Shown here: one piece after another, positions 27,230 to 36,087 of the stretch | Position numbering within the stretch: the stretch's first letter is position 1 | Layout: each line of letters starts with the position of its first letter | Assembly (NCBI GenBank): GCA_947649645.1 | Contig: CANSSP010000020.1 | Coordinates: 1-58,302 of the forward strand | DNA length: 58,302 nucleotides | DNA from: an uncultured Roseburia sp. | Lineage (GTDB): Bacteria; Bacillota; Clostridia; Lachnospirales; Lachnospiraceae | Direction of reading: 5' to 3' | The notes under the pieces: generated by a model | Database searches by the model: none | What the model was told of the DNA's origin: nothing | The model's input: the letters and a program-made list of their open reading frames with translations, nothing else | Translations under genes and position numbers: made by a program

Positions 27230-28885
27230 ATGAAAATAGGACTGCGGGCAAAATTTGGCTTCCTCTTTCTGGCATTTGGAATCACTCTGCTGATTGCAAT
27301 CTGGCTGACCGTTTATTCATTCGCCACGATCGTTTTTATCAATCACTACACCAGTTCCATAGATGAGATCATCGATCTGGCCGCTTACAGCCTTGGCATG
27401 ACGCTCCAGCCGGAAGATCTGCACCGGTATGCGAAAACAGGGGTTGCGGATGAACACTATAATGCCGTTCTTGAACAGATGAAAAATATCCGGGAACGCT
27501 CCGGACTGGCCTATCTCTATATCATTTATCCCACGGCAGACGATATGGCCGTATGGGTATTTGACGCATCCGAGGACGGAAATATCCTTGGAACTCCCGT
27601 TCACAATTACAATGCCGACGCATCCCGGACCGTGCGCGAGGTATATCACACCGGAAAAAAGAATGAAAAATTTGATATCACAGAAACTGAGGAAGGGGAT
27701 GTCGTCTCCATTTACTATCCGATCAAAGACGAATCGGAACAGACCATCGCCGTGCTCGGCGGCGACCTGCCGCTCAGGGAAATCACAGACATCCTGGTAG
27801 AAAGCATGATTCCGGTCAGCCGACAGATCATACTTGTGACAACACTCGGAATGCTCTCCCTTCTGTTATATGTACAGTTCGGTCTGATCCGTTCCATCCG
27901 TCGGCTCAGACAGGGTGTGGAAAAAATGGCGGACGGCGAACTTGGCGTACAGGTCATTTTAAAACGCAGAGATGAGATCGGAGAGATCTCACAGGTATTC
28001 AACCGGATGTCTTCGCGTATCCAGGGGCACATTAAGGAAATGGATGAATTAAACAAAGCCTATCGGAGATTTCTGCCACCGGAAACGTTTGAAATTCTGC
28101 AGAAGGACAGTGTCATTGATATCCGCCTGGGCGACGAAGCACAGACCCCGCTCACCGTTCTTTCAATGGAACCTTCCTGTTTTCGTGAAAAAACGAGCGA
28201 CATGTCCGCAGAAGAAGTATTCCGGTATATCAACGGCATATTACAGTATATGGTTCCTTCCGTCCTGACACATGGCGGGACTATCGAACGGTTTGAAAGA
28301 GCCGGTGTACGTTCCTTTTACCGGAAAAGTGCGGCATATGCGCTTCGCTCCGCCATATCGGCCGGAACGGCCATAACCGAAGCGGGAGAACATTTCTGCG
28401 CAGGAATTGCACAGGGACAGGTCATGGTAGGAATCGCGGGGCACGAGGAGAGAATGAATATCATAAGCCTCTCTGATCAGAAAAAATTGTCGGAATTTCT
28501 AATGGAAATCGCGCCACAATACCACGCCTGCATCCTGATCAGCGAAGGTGCGGCGTCAGAAATCCCCGCCTTTAAGGATTCATACCACTGCCGCTTTCTT
28601 GGTTATCTCAGACTCACTGCATCAGGCAAGCTGCAGGGATTTTACGACGTCTTTGACAGTGACAGCCCAAAAGACCGCAGGTACAAACAGATGACCAGAC
28701 AAACCTTTGAAGAGGGCGTACGGTTTTTCTGCGAGGGACGCTACACCAGAGCCCGGCAGGCTTTTATTGCAGTGTTAAGGCAGTACCGGGAAGACGGCGC
28801 GGCAAAAGCTTATCTTTATCGGTGCAGCGACAGACTGCAGGAAAAAGAAAACATGGACAACGTATGGATAGAAGAACTGAAATAA
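27230..28885 (+). CDS. membrane sensor with HAMP and inactive cyclase-like domain
   Basis: 551-residue inner-membrane signalling protein. It has TM1 (about 12-38), an extracytoplasmic sensor domain (about 39-195, with a Cache-like YLYIIYPTADDMAVWVFDASEDG), TM2 (199-220) and HAMP (about 221-272). A class III nucleotidyl-cyclase homology domain follows (FLPPETFEILQKDS, then SVIDIRLGD), about 281-475, and a helical TPR-like tail ends the protein. The metal-binding aspartates of true cyclases are lost: the FSDIRGFT motif reads LSMEPSCFRE and the GDAIMALF motif reads RAGVRSFY. It is probably a signal relay rather than an enzyme. AGGAGGACAACG precedes the ATG. Within the operon it may sense the trigger for loading or firing. 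Confidence 0.82.
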   Translation: MKIGLRAKFGFLFLAFGITLLIAIWLTVYSFATIVFINHYTSSIDEIIDLAAYSLGMTLQPEDLHRYAKTGVADEHYNAVLEQMKNIRERSGLAYLYIIYPTADDMAVWVFDASEDGNILGTPVHNYNADASRTVREVYHTGKKNEKFDITETEEGDVVSIYYPIKDESEQTIAVLGGDLPLREITDILVESMIPVSRQIILVTTLGMLSLLLYVQFGLIRSIRRLRQGVEKMADGELGVQVILKRRDEIGEISQVFNRMSSRIQGHIKEMDELNKAYRRFLPPETFEILQKDSVIDIRLGDEAQTPLTVLSMEPSCFREKTSDMSAEEVFRYINGILQYMVPSVLTHGGTIERFERAGVRSFYRKSAAYALRSAISAGTAITEAGEHFCAGIAQGQVMVGIAGHEERMNIISLSDQKKLSEFLMEIAPQYHACILISEGAASEIPAFKDSYHCRFLGYLRLTASGKLQGFYDVFDSDSPKDRRYKQMTRQTFEEGVRFFCEGRYTRARQAFIAVLRQYREDGAAKAYLYRCSDRLQEKENMDNVWIEELK

Positions 28886-28897
28886 AGGAAGGTCTGT

Positions 28898-30904
28898 ATG
28901 GAATTTCTGGAGACAACGATCTACAAGGTCATCCGCCGCACTTACTTTTATCTAAAAGAGACAGGAAGGGAAAACAGTTTTGATCGTTTCCCCTACCTGA
29001 ATATCCTCACACAACGTCTGACACAGGATGCTGCAGAAACATGGCCGGAAGGCGGTGTGATATCGTCGGCACGCTATCACAGACTGCTTGAAAAGCTCAC
29101 CCTGGAAAGTGAAGCGCCTGCTGTCCTTCGCACGGCTCTTGATCTGAGTCTGGCTGCACTGCACGTCCCGGAATTTGTCGGCTATTTAAACTATTATACC
29201 GGAAACGCCGTGACAATCCAGCTCGCCTGCGATCTTGAAGGCATCACATATCCCGCCTATGCGGCCATGGCCCGCTGCCTGCAAAAGCTTCAGTACGTCT
29301 GCCGGGTAGACTGGTCAAAAAATCCTCTCTCCCACGCCGCAATCGAAGCGGACAACCGCCTTCTTGCCTATCTGACAGGATCGGACGATCTCACCCCGCC
29401 GCTCTGTCGGAAAGCAGAATGGTTTTTGCGGGAACAAAAACTGCACCCGTTGTTTACATGGTGTGAACTGAAAGAAAAATGCGTGCGTCTGCTGACACAA
29501 AAAAAAGACAAAAGCCCGATCCTGCAGATTGCCGGGACCGGCGGGAGACGGTTTCTGGCAAAACACACGGCCCGATCGCTCAACAGGAATCTGCTGCTGA
29601 CCGACGCCGGACATTTCCGTGACTGTTTTGGAGACAATGACGGATCATTTCCGATGGAACTGATCCGTGAAGCGTTTCTTCACGACGGCGCAGTCTGTAT
29701 TTACGGCATCGAATCTGACCTGTTTGATAAACTACAGATCAAAACGGAAGATTTCTACAGAACAGTAGTCCTCCCATTCCGTGAAACCAGAATCCCGCTT
29801 ATTTTATGCACGCAGCGAGATCTCCTTTTTCCGGAGCGAATCCCGTGCGCAGTACTGCCGGAAACCACGCAGCCGGAGCGGGAAGCCGTCTTTCGCGGCT
29901 TTGCCGGGCTCTTCGGTTTCCCGGCCGACTGTACCGATCTTGCCGCCCGCTTCCGGCTTTCTCCCAGCCAGATTGCAGAAGCGTCCTTAACCTGGCAGTC
30001 CGGTCATTCTTCTCTCACGAAAGTATGGGATAAAAAAGCTTTCTCCCGTATCTGCTGTGAAATCCTCTGCAGAGAGCAGCCCGGAAATTCCGGCACGCTC
30101 CTATACCCCTCCGTCTGCCCTTCGGATTTAAAAGTGCCGCAGAATATACAAAACCTGCTGCAGCAAATCTGCTGCAGCGTGACGAAAAGCGGACAGATTT
30201 TTGAAGAATGGGGATTAAAACGCCTTTACCCATACGGAAGGGGCACAAGCGTTCTTCTGACCGGCCCGCCGGGAACGGGAAAAACGATGACAGCCCACGT
30301 GATCGCAAAAGAGCTTGATCTGCCGCTCTACCAGGTAAATCTGGCGAACGTTGCCGATAAATATATCGGTGAGACAGAAAAGCACCTGGAGCAGATTTTT
30401 TCTTTTGCAGAAAAAGCGAATGTGGTATTGTTTTTCGATGAAGCGGATTCCCTTTTCGGAAAGCGGGCGGAGGTGACAGAGGGAAAAGACCGCTATGCAA
30501 ACATGGAAGTCTCTTATATCCTGCAGCGCATGGAACAATCCGACGGCATCGTGATCCTTGCCACAAATTTTTATCACAACATCGACAAGGCTTTTCTGCG
30601 GAGATTAAAATATGTCCTGAAATATCAGATGCCGGACGAAGCTCTCCGGCGCAGTATCTGGGAAAGCTGTCTCCCGCCCACCATACCACATGAAAAACTG
30701 GACATCCCATACCTCGCAAGACAATTTGAATTTACCGGCGGAATGATCAAAAATGTGGTATGGAATGCCTGCGTAAAAGCCGTCTGTGCAAAAACCGGAC
30801 TTTCCATGGAACACCTTCTTACCGCCATCTCCGAAGAATACGAAAAAATGGAACAGACGGTGGGAAAAAATGTCTGGGGTGAATACGGTTATCTGATGCC
30901 TTAA
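28898..30904 (+). CDS. AAA+ ATPase of the injection system (Pvc15-like)
   Basis: 668-residue AAA+ protein. The C-terminal module is complete: Walker A GPPGTGKT at 456-463, Walker B VVLFFDEAD at 509-517, sensor-1 ATNFYHN near 555 and arginine-finger region FLRRLKY. Upstream, residues about 205-330 look like a degenerate first AAA module (IAGTGGRRFLAKHTARSL where a P-loop would be). In related loci this ATPase helps load cargo or assemble particles. AAAGGAAGG lies 8 bases before the ATG and 12 bases after the sensor gene. It is the last gene of the operon and is followed by a strong terminator. Confidence 0.93.
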   Translation: MEFLETTIYKVIRRTYFYLKETGRENSFDRFPYLNILTQRLTQDAAETWPEGGVISSARYHRLLEKLTLESEAPAVLRTALDLSLAALHVPEFVGYLNYYTGNAVTIQLACDLEGITYPAYAAMARCLQKLQYVCRVDWSKNPLSHAAIEADNRLLAYLTGSDDLTPPLCRKAEWFLREQKLHPLFTWCELKEKCVRLLTQKKDKSPILQIAGTGGRRFLAKHTARSLNRNLLLTDAGHFRDCFGDNDGSFPMELIREAFLHDGAVCIYGIESDLFDKLQIKTEDFYRTVVLPFRETRIPLILCTQRDLLFPERIPCAVLPETTQPEREAVFRGFAGLFGFPADCTDLAARFRLSPSQIAEASLTWQSGHSSLTKVWDKKAFSRICCEILCREQPGNSGTLLYPSVCPSDLKVPQNIQNLLQQICCSVTKSGQIFEEWGLKRLYPYGRGTSVLLTGPPGTGKTMTAHVIAKELDLPLYQVNLANVADKYIGETEKHLEQIFSFAEKANVVLFFDEADSLFGKRAEVTEGKDRYANMEVSYILQRMEQSDGIVILATNFYHNIDKAFLRRLKYVLKYQMPDEALRRSIWESCLPPTIPHEKLDIPYLARQFEFTGGMIKNVVWNACVKAVCAKTGLSMEHLLTAISEEYEKMEQTVGKNVWGEYGYLMP

Positions 30905-30991
30905 ACCGTTTCTGATCATACCGAAAGCAGAAACACCCGTATAAACGATTCGTTCCCTGCGGCCTCTCCGGCTAAGTAACGCCTGACATCC

Positions 30992-31024
30992 GCCTATCCT
31001 GTGCCAGAAGGATAGGCATTTTTT
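30992..31024 (+). terminator. terminator of the injection-system operon
   Basis: A 9-base-pair perfect stem (GCCTATCCT 30992-31000 with AGGATAGGC 31009-31017) with an 8-base loop is followed by ATTTTTT. It ends the 23-kb operon. Confidence 0.9.
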
Positions 31025-31044
31025 ATTCACTTGAAAAGATCAGA

Positions 31045-31620
31045 CTATTTTGCATGTGCCACTGTATGATTCGAATATGTATCCCATGTTGGCTCATAAT
31101 CTTCCGTTGCCTGATTTCCCCACATATCCCAGCCCTTTCGAATCCCTCTTGCAAAAAGTTCGATTCTGGGTTCCTGACTACATGCTTCAATAATAGGAAT
31201 GATTTCATCCGGCTTGCGACTGTGCTCCCTTTTCATGGCTCTGATTAAATTTACCTGAGAACGTGCCGGCTGCAGCGTTCTGTTAGGAGAACTTTTTTTC
31301 TTAATGCCAAACAAAATGAGTTCCGTAACATTTCTAAAATAAAATCCAACACCTCTGCCATCAGGACCTCCGTCCTTTCTCACTTTTTCCCATACAATAT
31401 TCCCCTTGTATTCAAAACCCCATGCATCCATTACTCCTAATCCTTCCGGAAGCAACGCATTTGGAACCCATAAATACAAATGTGCTTTTTCTCCTGTAAT
31501 ATCTTCAATTGGTAACGCTTTAATATCTTCAATTTTCATCGTCTCATATCGGGTCAGACGCTTATGTTCCGGGGCAACCTTTCCTATCCCTATATCTTGA
31601 ATTATGCCGCCACATCTATT
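31045..31620 (-). pseudogene. truncated MT-A70-family adenine methyltransferase
   Basis: The reading frame matches the C-terminal two thirds of an MT-A70-type N6-adenine DNA methyltransferase (KVAPEHKRLTRYETMKIEDI, AHLYLWVPNALLPEGLGVMDAW, VRKDGGPDGRGVGFYFRNV, REHSRKPDEIIPIIEACS). The N-terminal part carrying the catalytic DPPW motif is missing. The frame stays open upstream only to the stop at 31621-31623, where it meets the 3' end of the RsiV-like gene. No start with a ribosome site exists; the internal ATG at 31539 would yield 164 residues without the active site. It is a remnant, probably of a phage or mobile element. Confidence 0.8.
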
Positions 31621-32485
31621 TTATTCCAGAAACCACTTCCGCCGGGATGGAAAATACAGGACTCCCGATCGCCCCCGGTCCGACTTCATACTCGTCGAAC
31701 GCAATAAACAGATTTCCATCTGCATCGTGATAAAAATTCTGGTCTTCCTTAATGGCCTCAAACACCGTCATCCACTCTTCCTCATCCAGAAAATAAGTTG
31801 CTTCTCCGCGCTCCATCTGTTCCCTCATCTGCTTTTTGATCTCCTCGCTGATCGGTGTGACATAATCCGCACCCTCCGCGAATAAATCTTTTAACTGCGC
31901 GACAGTTCCGTTTTTCTTATCGATATTGTAGTACCGGTAAAACTGATACCCGCCTGCCTGTACCTCAAGCCCCGTCACTTTAAGCACAAACCAGTCCGCC
32001 GTATCGGTGACCGTCTCATAAAAAACATCCAGCTCTTTGTATCCTTCCTGCACCATATCCTTTTCAAACCGGGCAATCAGTTCTTTTGTGTATTCCTCGA
32101 CACTTTTATTTACCTGAGCAGCTGCTTCACTGTTTACAGCGCTTTCGGTATCTTCCACCGTGATTTTCGGCACTTCTACATCCGCTGTATTGTGACCGTC
32201 GTCATAATTGTATTCTCTGACGGTAATCACCTTAAACAGACCGCCGATCACCGGAAGATTTCCCATGGCATAGGCAATCTCCCGATTTGTATTTGGCAGA
32301 ATCGCGAGCACGAGGACGGCCGCAGCACCGATTCCAAAATTACGAATCCGTTTCTTTTTTGCTTCTTTCCGCTTCTCCATCTCTGCCCTCCTTATTGCAC
32401 TCTGCATCCGTTCCTTTCCATATACCGGTATCTTTCTATTGCGATATTCCTGTTTCAACGCTTCCCATTCCTGATTGCGGTTCAT
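31616..32485 (-). CDS. RsiV-like anti-sigma factor (DUF3298)
   Basis: 289-residue single-pass membrane protein. The cytoplasmic N-terminus (about 1-50, basic) should bind the ECF sigma factor encoded just upstream. A transmembrane helix follows (NFGIGAAAVLVLAILP), and the extracytoplasmic domain ends in a DUF3298-like region (DLFAEGADYVTPISEEIKKQM, FIAFDEYEVGPGAIGSPVFSIP). In Bacillus and Enterococcus, RsiV is a lysozyme receptor that is cleaved to release SigV; the same role here is inferred. The ATG at 32485 follows AAAAAAGGAGGG. It lies 34 bases after the sigma gene. Confidence 0.87.
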   Translation of the reverse strand: MNRNQEWEALKQEYRNRKIPVYGKERMQSAIRRAEMEKRKEAKKKRIRNFGIGAAAVLVLAILPNTNREIAYAMGNLPVIGGLFKVITVREYNYDDGHNTADVEVPKITVEDTESAVNSEAAAQVNKSVEEYTKELIARFEKDMVQEGYKELDVFYETVTDTADWFVLKVTGLEVQAGGYQFYRYYNIDKKNGTVAQLKDLFAEGADYVTPISEEIKKQMREQMERGEATYFLDEEEWMTVFEAIKEDQNFYHDADGNLFIAFDEYEVGPGAIGSPVFSIPAEVVSGIK

Positions 32486-32519
32486 ACAAACCCTCCTTTT
32501 TTCTTTTTCCCGATTTCTG

Positions 32520-32993
32520 TCATACTTCTTCCAGTGAGAGACGAAGTTTTGCAAGCGCGCGGTAGAGCCTGCTTTTTACAGTGCTTAAATTTTCTCCGAT
32601 TGCCTGTGCGACCTGATCGAGGCTCATATCCTCAAAATAGTGCAGAACCACAATCATCCTGTCCCGCTCCGAAAGCCGTTCCATGGCATTTTTAAGATCG
32701 AGATCCTCATAGGTTTCCTCCCGCCCGCTTCTCTCATCCAGATAACCCGGCTCATTCTTTTTGTTTCTGCGCAGAAGCTCAAGTGCCTCATTCATCATAA
32801 TCCGGCAGATCCAGGTATCTGCATACTCCGGTTTTTTCAGTTTATCCGCGTTGAGAATCGCTTTGTACGCTCCCTCCTGCACAACGTCCAGCGCGTCCGC
32901 TTCATTGTACACATAACCATACGCAATCCGGTAGTATTTCTCATAATTCTTCAAAAGCATTTCATTTACGATATACTCCTTGTTTTTTCTCAC
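32520..32993 (-). CDS. ECF sigma factor, SigV-like
   Basis: 157-residue extracytoplasmic-function sigma factor. Region 2 (YRIAYGYVYNEADALDVVQEGAYKAIL, with the DVVQE core) and region 4 (LSERDRMIVVLHYFEDMSLDQVAQAIGENLSTVKSRLYRALAKLR) are both present. It starts at GTG with AAGGAGCG 9 bases upstream; no ATG start fits. It is co-transcribed with the RsiV-like anti-sigma gene. It probably controls envelope stress genes, possibly lysozyme resistance. A -35-like TGAAAC is present upstream, but I could not pair it with a convincing ECF -10. Confidence 0.92.
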   Translation of the reverse strand: MRKNKEYIVNEMLLKNYEKYYRIAYGYVYNEADALDVVQEGAYKAILNADKLKKPEYADTWICRIMMNEALELLRRNKKNEPGYLDERSGREETYEDLDLKNAMERLSERDRMIVVLHYFEDMSLDQVAQAIGENLSTVKSRLYRALAKLRLSLEEV

Positions 32994-33070
32994 ATTCTTT
33001 CGCTCCTTCCCTTACAGCTGCACCTATTAGATGGCTCCATACGAAAAAAAGTTTCAATGTTTTTAAAGTA

Positions 33071-33099
33071 TTGTTATTTTATCTCAGACACATTATAAT
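33071..33099 (+). promoter_or_regulatory. promoter of the flavin reductase gene
   Basis: TTGTTA (33071-33076), a 17-base spacer and a perfect TATAAT (33094-33099) lie about 30 bases before the gene's ribosome site. This is a clear housekeeping-type promoter. Confidence 0.75.
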
Positions 33100-33132
33100 A
33101 GGGTAAAATAGTTTTATTGCAGGAGGTTTTTT

Positions 33133-33639
33133 ATGCATACGTTTCAGCCACTCTCCATTGACTATCTTGAATTTAATCCGTTCACCAAAATTGGAAAAGA
33201 ATGGGCACTCATCACCTCTGGCACAAAAAATGCCGCCAACTGCATGACGATAAGCTGGGGAGGCGTCGGCGTGCTCTGGGGTAAAAATGTAGTCTTTTTA
33301 TTTGTCCGGGATTCCAGATACACAAAAGAATTTATCGATCAGAATGATTTCTTCTCACTTACCTTCCTGGACGAATCCCACCGCGAAGCATTAAATTACT
33401 GCGGTTCCCATTCCGGGCGTGAAGAAGACAAAATCACAAAAGCCGGGCTCTCTCTGGGATTCCGCCATGGTATCCCATATATTGACGAGGGAAATCTTGT
33501 TCTGATCTGCCAGAAAATGTCCGCCACCAGAATCACGGAAGATTCTTTCCTGGCTCCGGACATCAAAGAAAAATGGTACAAAGACAGCGATATGCATACC
33601 ATGTATGTTGCAGAAATCATTGATATTGCAGCCCGATAA
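33133..33639 (+). CDS. flavin reductase-like FMN-binding protein
   Basis: 168-residue protein of the flavin-reductase-like domain family, which binds FMN and reduces flavins or acts as a small flavoprotein. The typical pattern is seen early: EWALITSGTKNAANCMTISWGGVGVLWGKNVVFLFVRDSRYT, followed by FFSLTFLDE and LNYCGSHSGREEDKITKAGL. AGGAGG lies 6 bases before the ATG. It is probably cytoplasmic and involved in redox balance; the partner enzyme is unknown. It is followed by a 50-residue membrane protein gene. Confidence 0.87.
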   Translation: MHTFQPLSIDYLEFNPFTKIGKEWALITSGTKNAANCMTISWGGVGVLWGKNVVFLFVRDSRYTKEFIDQNDFFSLTFLDESHREALNYCGSHSGREEDKITKAGLSLGFRHGIPYIDEGNLVLICQKMSATRITEDSFLAPDIKEKWYKDSDMHTMYVAEIIDIAAR

Positions 33640-33694
33640 CTTTTCCGGAAACGATACGCTGTTTTTCCCGCAGCAGAAAGGAGATATTCTCAAA

Positions 33695-33847
33695 ATGAAT
33701 GAAAAAATTTATAAAGCTATGGGCCGCATCGGAGCTTCTGACCTGGCCATCGGCATCTGTATCCTGACTGCCGCCATCCCGGTCGGAGTCCTTCTGATTG
33801 TAAACGGCGCAAGGCTTCTGCATCACAAATCCAAAATTCTGTTTTAA
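33695..33847 (+). CDS. small membrane protein of 50 residues
   Basis: A short gene, 50 residues, with one hydrophobic segment (ASDLAIGICILTAAIPVGVLLIVNGARLL) and a basic C-terminus (HHKSKIL). AAAGGAG lies 12 bases before the ATG. It follows the flavin reductase by 55 bases and ends just before a large hairpin terminator, so it is probably in the same transcript. The function is unknown. The compact ATG, ribosome site and membrane profile support a real gene. Confidence 0.65.
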   Translation: MNEKIYKAMGRIGASDLAIGICILTAAIPVGVLLIVNGARLLHHKSKILF

Positions 33848-33849
33848 AC

Positions 33850-33915
33850 AAACCGCCATACAGTCTTTTTCATACCAGGATATGAAAAAGACTGTATGGC
33901 GGTTTATTTTTTACG
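33850..33915. terminator. 25-base-pair bidirectional terminator hairpin
   Basis: A perfect 25-base-pair inverted repeat (33850-33874 with 33881-33905) with a 6-base loop sits between convergent genes. TATTTTTT follows on the plus strand, and the opposite strand has a TTTAAAAC end. It is unusually long for a plain terminator. Confidence 0.8.
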
Positions 33916-33971
33916 GCTGACTTTTCAATCGAACATTCTTTCAGCACCACAGAAAATACGAATTTCCGATT

Positions 33972-35966
33972 TTACTGATTCTCCCTGCGGAACTGAATCG
34001 GCGTCGTGCAATATGCCTCTTTAAAAAGGCGGTTAAAGTGCTCCACGCTTTCATATCCAACGTATGCGGCGATCGACTCCACCGTCTGATTCGTCTCCTT
34101 GAGCATCTTGCGCGCCTTCTTCATCCGCGCATTTTTTACTGCTTCCTGGAATGTCACACCCGACTTTTCCTTAATGTACTTTGAAAGATACGGCCTGGAA
34201 AGATGAAACTGATCCGCCAGAAGATCCAGCGTCACGTCCGCATAGTGATCCTGAATAAAACTTAAAATCTCTACAATCCGTTCTTCTCTTCCCTCTCTGA
34301 TATCTTCACTCCGGACAAATTTATTCGCCGCAGAGACCAGCGCGGCGACCGAACTGGCAATAATATCTGCATCAATACCGACGCCCCAGAAATCTTTCCC
34401 CTGGCACGTAATCTTTACAAACGCCGCCGCTTTGGACGAAGACCCTTTCGAAATCGCATGTTCTTCGTAAGACGACAGCTCATAGCTGATACCAAAATAC
34501 ATCTTAATCGCATTGCTCACCGCGTCAAGACGCCCGTTTCCAGCGGCCTCAATTTTGCGCTTTTCCCCGTTGTGTTCGATCGTGACGGCGGCGGTAATCC
34601 CGTTTTTCTGTTCAAAATGGCATTCCGGCACATCGAAAACTGTTTTCAGATTGACATAATTTTCCTCAAAAATCCGGTAAATCGCCTGTGGGGATAATTC
34701 CTGATGGCGATGGTCCGACACACCTTTTATAAGATATCCTACTTCCTCTTTCATCAGATCCGGCAGCGCAATTCCAAAATTCTGTTTTAAGATAAACGCA
34801 ACGCCGCCTTTTCCGGACTGGCTGTTGATGCGGATTACATCCGACTCATACTGCCTGCCTACATCCTCGGGATCGATCGGCAGATATGGAACATCCCAGC
34901 GACCGCCGCTCTTTCCTTCCTCCCTCCAGGCCATACCCTTGGAAATCGCATCCTGATGCGAACCGGAAAACGCAGTAAAAACCAGGTCTCCTGCATAAGG
35001 CGTGCGTTCATACACCCGCATCCCCGTAAATCGTTCGTATTTTTCACGAATCGGAGTGATATGACTGAAATCAAGCTGCGGATCCACACCATGACAGACC
35101 ATGTTCATTGCAAGCGTCACAATATCGACGTTTCCGGTCCGTTCCCCGTTTCCGAACAGCGTCCCCTCGACGCGGTCCGCCCCGGCAAGTATCCCAAACT
35201 CGGCGTCGCTGATACCACAGCCCCTGTCGTTGTGCGGATGCACGCTTAAGATCACATTGTCCCTGTATTTTAAATGTTTGTGAATATACTCGATCTGGCA
35301 GGCAAAGACATGCGGCATTGCAATCTGCACCGTCGTCGGTATATTGATAATTGCCTTGTGTTCCCCATCCGGCTGCCACACATCCAGGACGGCATTACAC
35401 ACTTCAACAGCATAATCCACCTCGGTTCCCGGAAAACTTTCCGGACTATATTCAAATGTAAAATTGCCGTCCGTCTCCTCGGCAAGCTGTTTTAAGAGCA
35501 ATGCCCCGTCTACGGCAAGCTGCTTTACTTCCTTGCGGCTCTTCTTAAAAACCTGCTCTCTCTGTGCTACGGAAGTAGAATTGTAAAGATGAATAACCGC
35601 GTGCGGCGCACCTTTTACCGCCTCAAACGTCTTCCGGATAATGTGTTCCCGGGCCTGTGTGAGCACCTGAACCGTCACGTCTTCCGGTATCATATCACGC
35701 TCGATCAGCGCACGCATAAAATTATATTCCGTCTCCGATGCCGCCGGAAAACCGACTTCAATCTCCTTAAATCCGATTTCCACCAGCATCTGGAAAAATT
35801 CCAGCTTTTCTTCCAGACTCATCGGCTCGATCAGCGCCTGATTTCCGTCCCTTAAGTCCACGCTGCACCAGATGGGCGGATTCTCGACAGCGTCCTTTTT
35901 TACCCAGTCATATGTCACTTCCGGCGGCATAAAATATGCTTTTCCGTATTTTTCTGCGATATTCAT
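33972..35966 (-). CDS. leuA: 2-isopropylmalate synthase fused to an AraC-type DNA-binding domain
   Basis: 664 residues. Residues about 1-560 are a full-length LeuA of the alpha-isopropylmalate synthase type: the HMGL-like barrel ([20 protein letters not shown] with catalytic RDGNQ, and metal ligands in SVHPHNDRG), the linker, and the leucine-sensing C-terminal domain ([20 protein letters not shown]). It makes 2-isopropylmalate from acetyl-CoA and 2-oxoisovalerate, the first step of leucine synthesis. Residues about 557-664 are a two-HTH AraC-type domain ([52 protein letters not shown]). The two parts share one uninterrupted frame. GAGGATAAGAG precedes the ATG. It may bind DNA in response to leucine. 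I saw no T-box or attenuator in the 120 bases upstream. Confidence 0.92.
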   Translation of the reverse strand: MNIAEKYGKAYFMPPEVTYDWVKKDAVENPPIWCSVDLRDGNQALIEPMSLEEKLEFFQMLVEIGFKEIEVGFPAASETEYNFMRALIERDMIPEDVTVQVLTQAREHIIRKTFEAVKGAPHAVIHLYNSTSVAQREQVFKKSRKEVKQLAVDGALLLKQLAEETDGNFTFEYSPESFPGTEVDYAVEVCNAVLDVWQPDGEHKAIINIPTTVQIAMPHVFACQIEYIHKHLKYRDNVILSVHPHNDRGCGISDAEFGILAGADRVEGTLFGNGERTGNVDIVTLAMNMVCHGVDPQLDFSHITPIREKYERFTGMRVYERTPYAGDLVFTAFSGSHQDAISKGMAWREEGKSGGRWDVPYLPIDPEDVGRQYESDVIRINSQSGKGGVAFILKQNFGIALPDLMKEEVGYLIKGVSDHRHQELSPQAIYRIFEENYVNLKTVFDVPECHFEQKNGITAAVTIEHNGEKRKIEAAGNGRLDAVSNAIKMYFGISYELSSYEEHAISKGSSSKAAAFVKITCQGKDFWGVGIDADIIASSVAALVSAANKFVRSEDIREGREERIVEILSFIQDHYADVTLDLLADQFHLSRPYLSKYIKEKSGVTFQEAVKNARMKKARKMLKETNQTVESIAAYVGYESVEHFNRLFKEAYCTTPIQFRRENQ

Positions 35967-36087
35967 TCTCTTATCCTCTTTCTACAGTCATTATTTTTGT
36001 AATGATATTTTTGATCTTTTTTATTCTATCACCGACCCCGGACGCCTGCAAGGTGCAATTTTATCAAACTTATTGATTTATTTTAAT

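Noticed and set aside
35967..36087. T-box or leader attenuator before leuA
   Set aside because: Only about 120 bases separate it from nth, and no specifier or antiterminator-like fold was seen.
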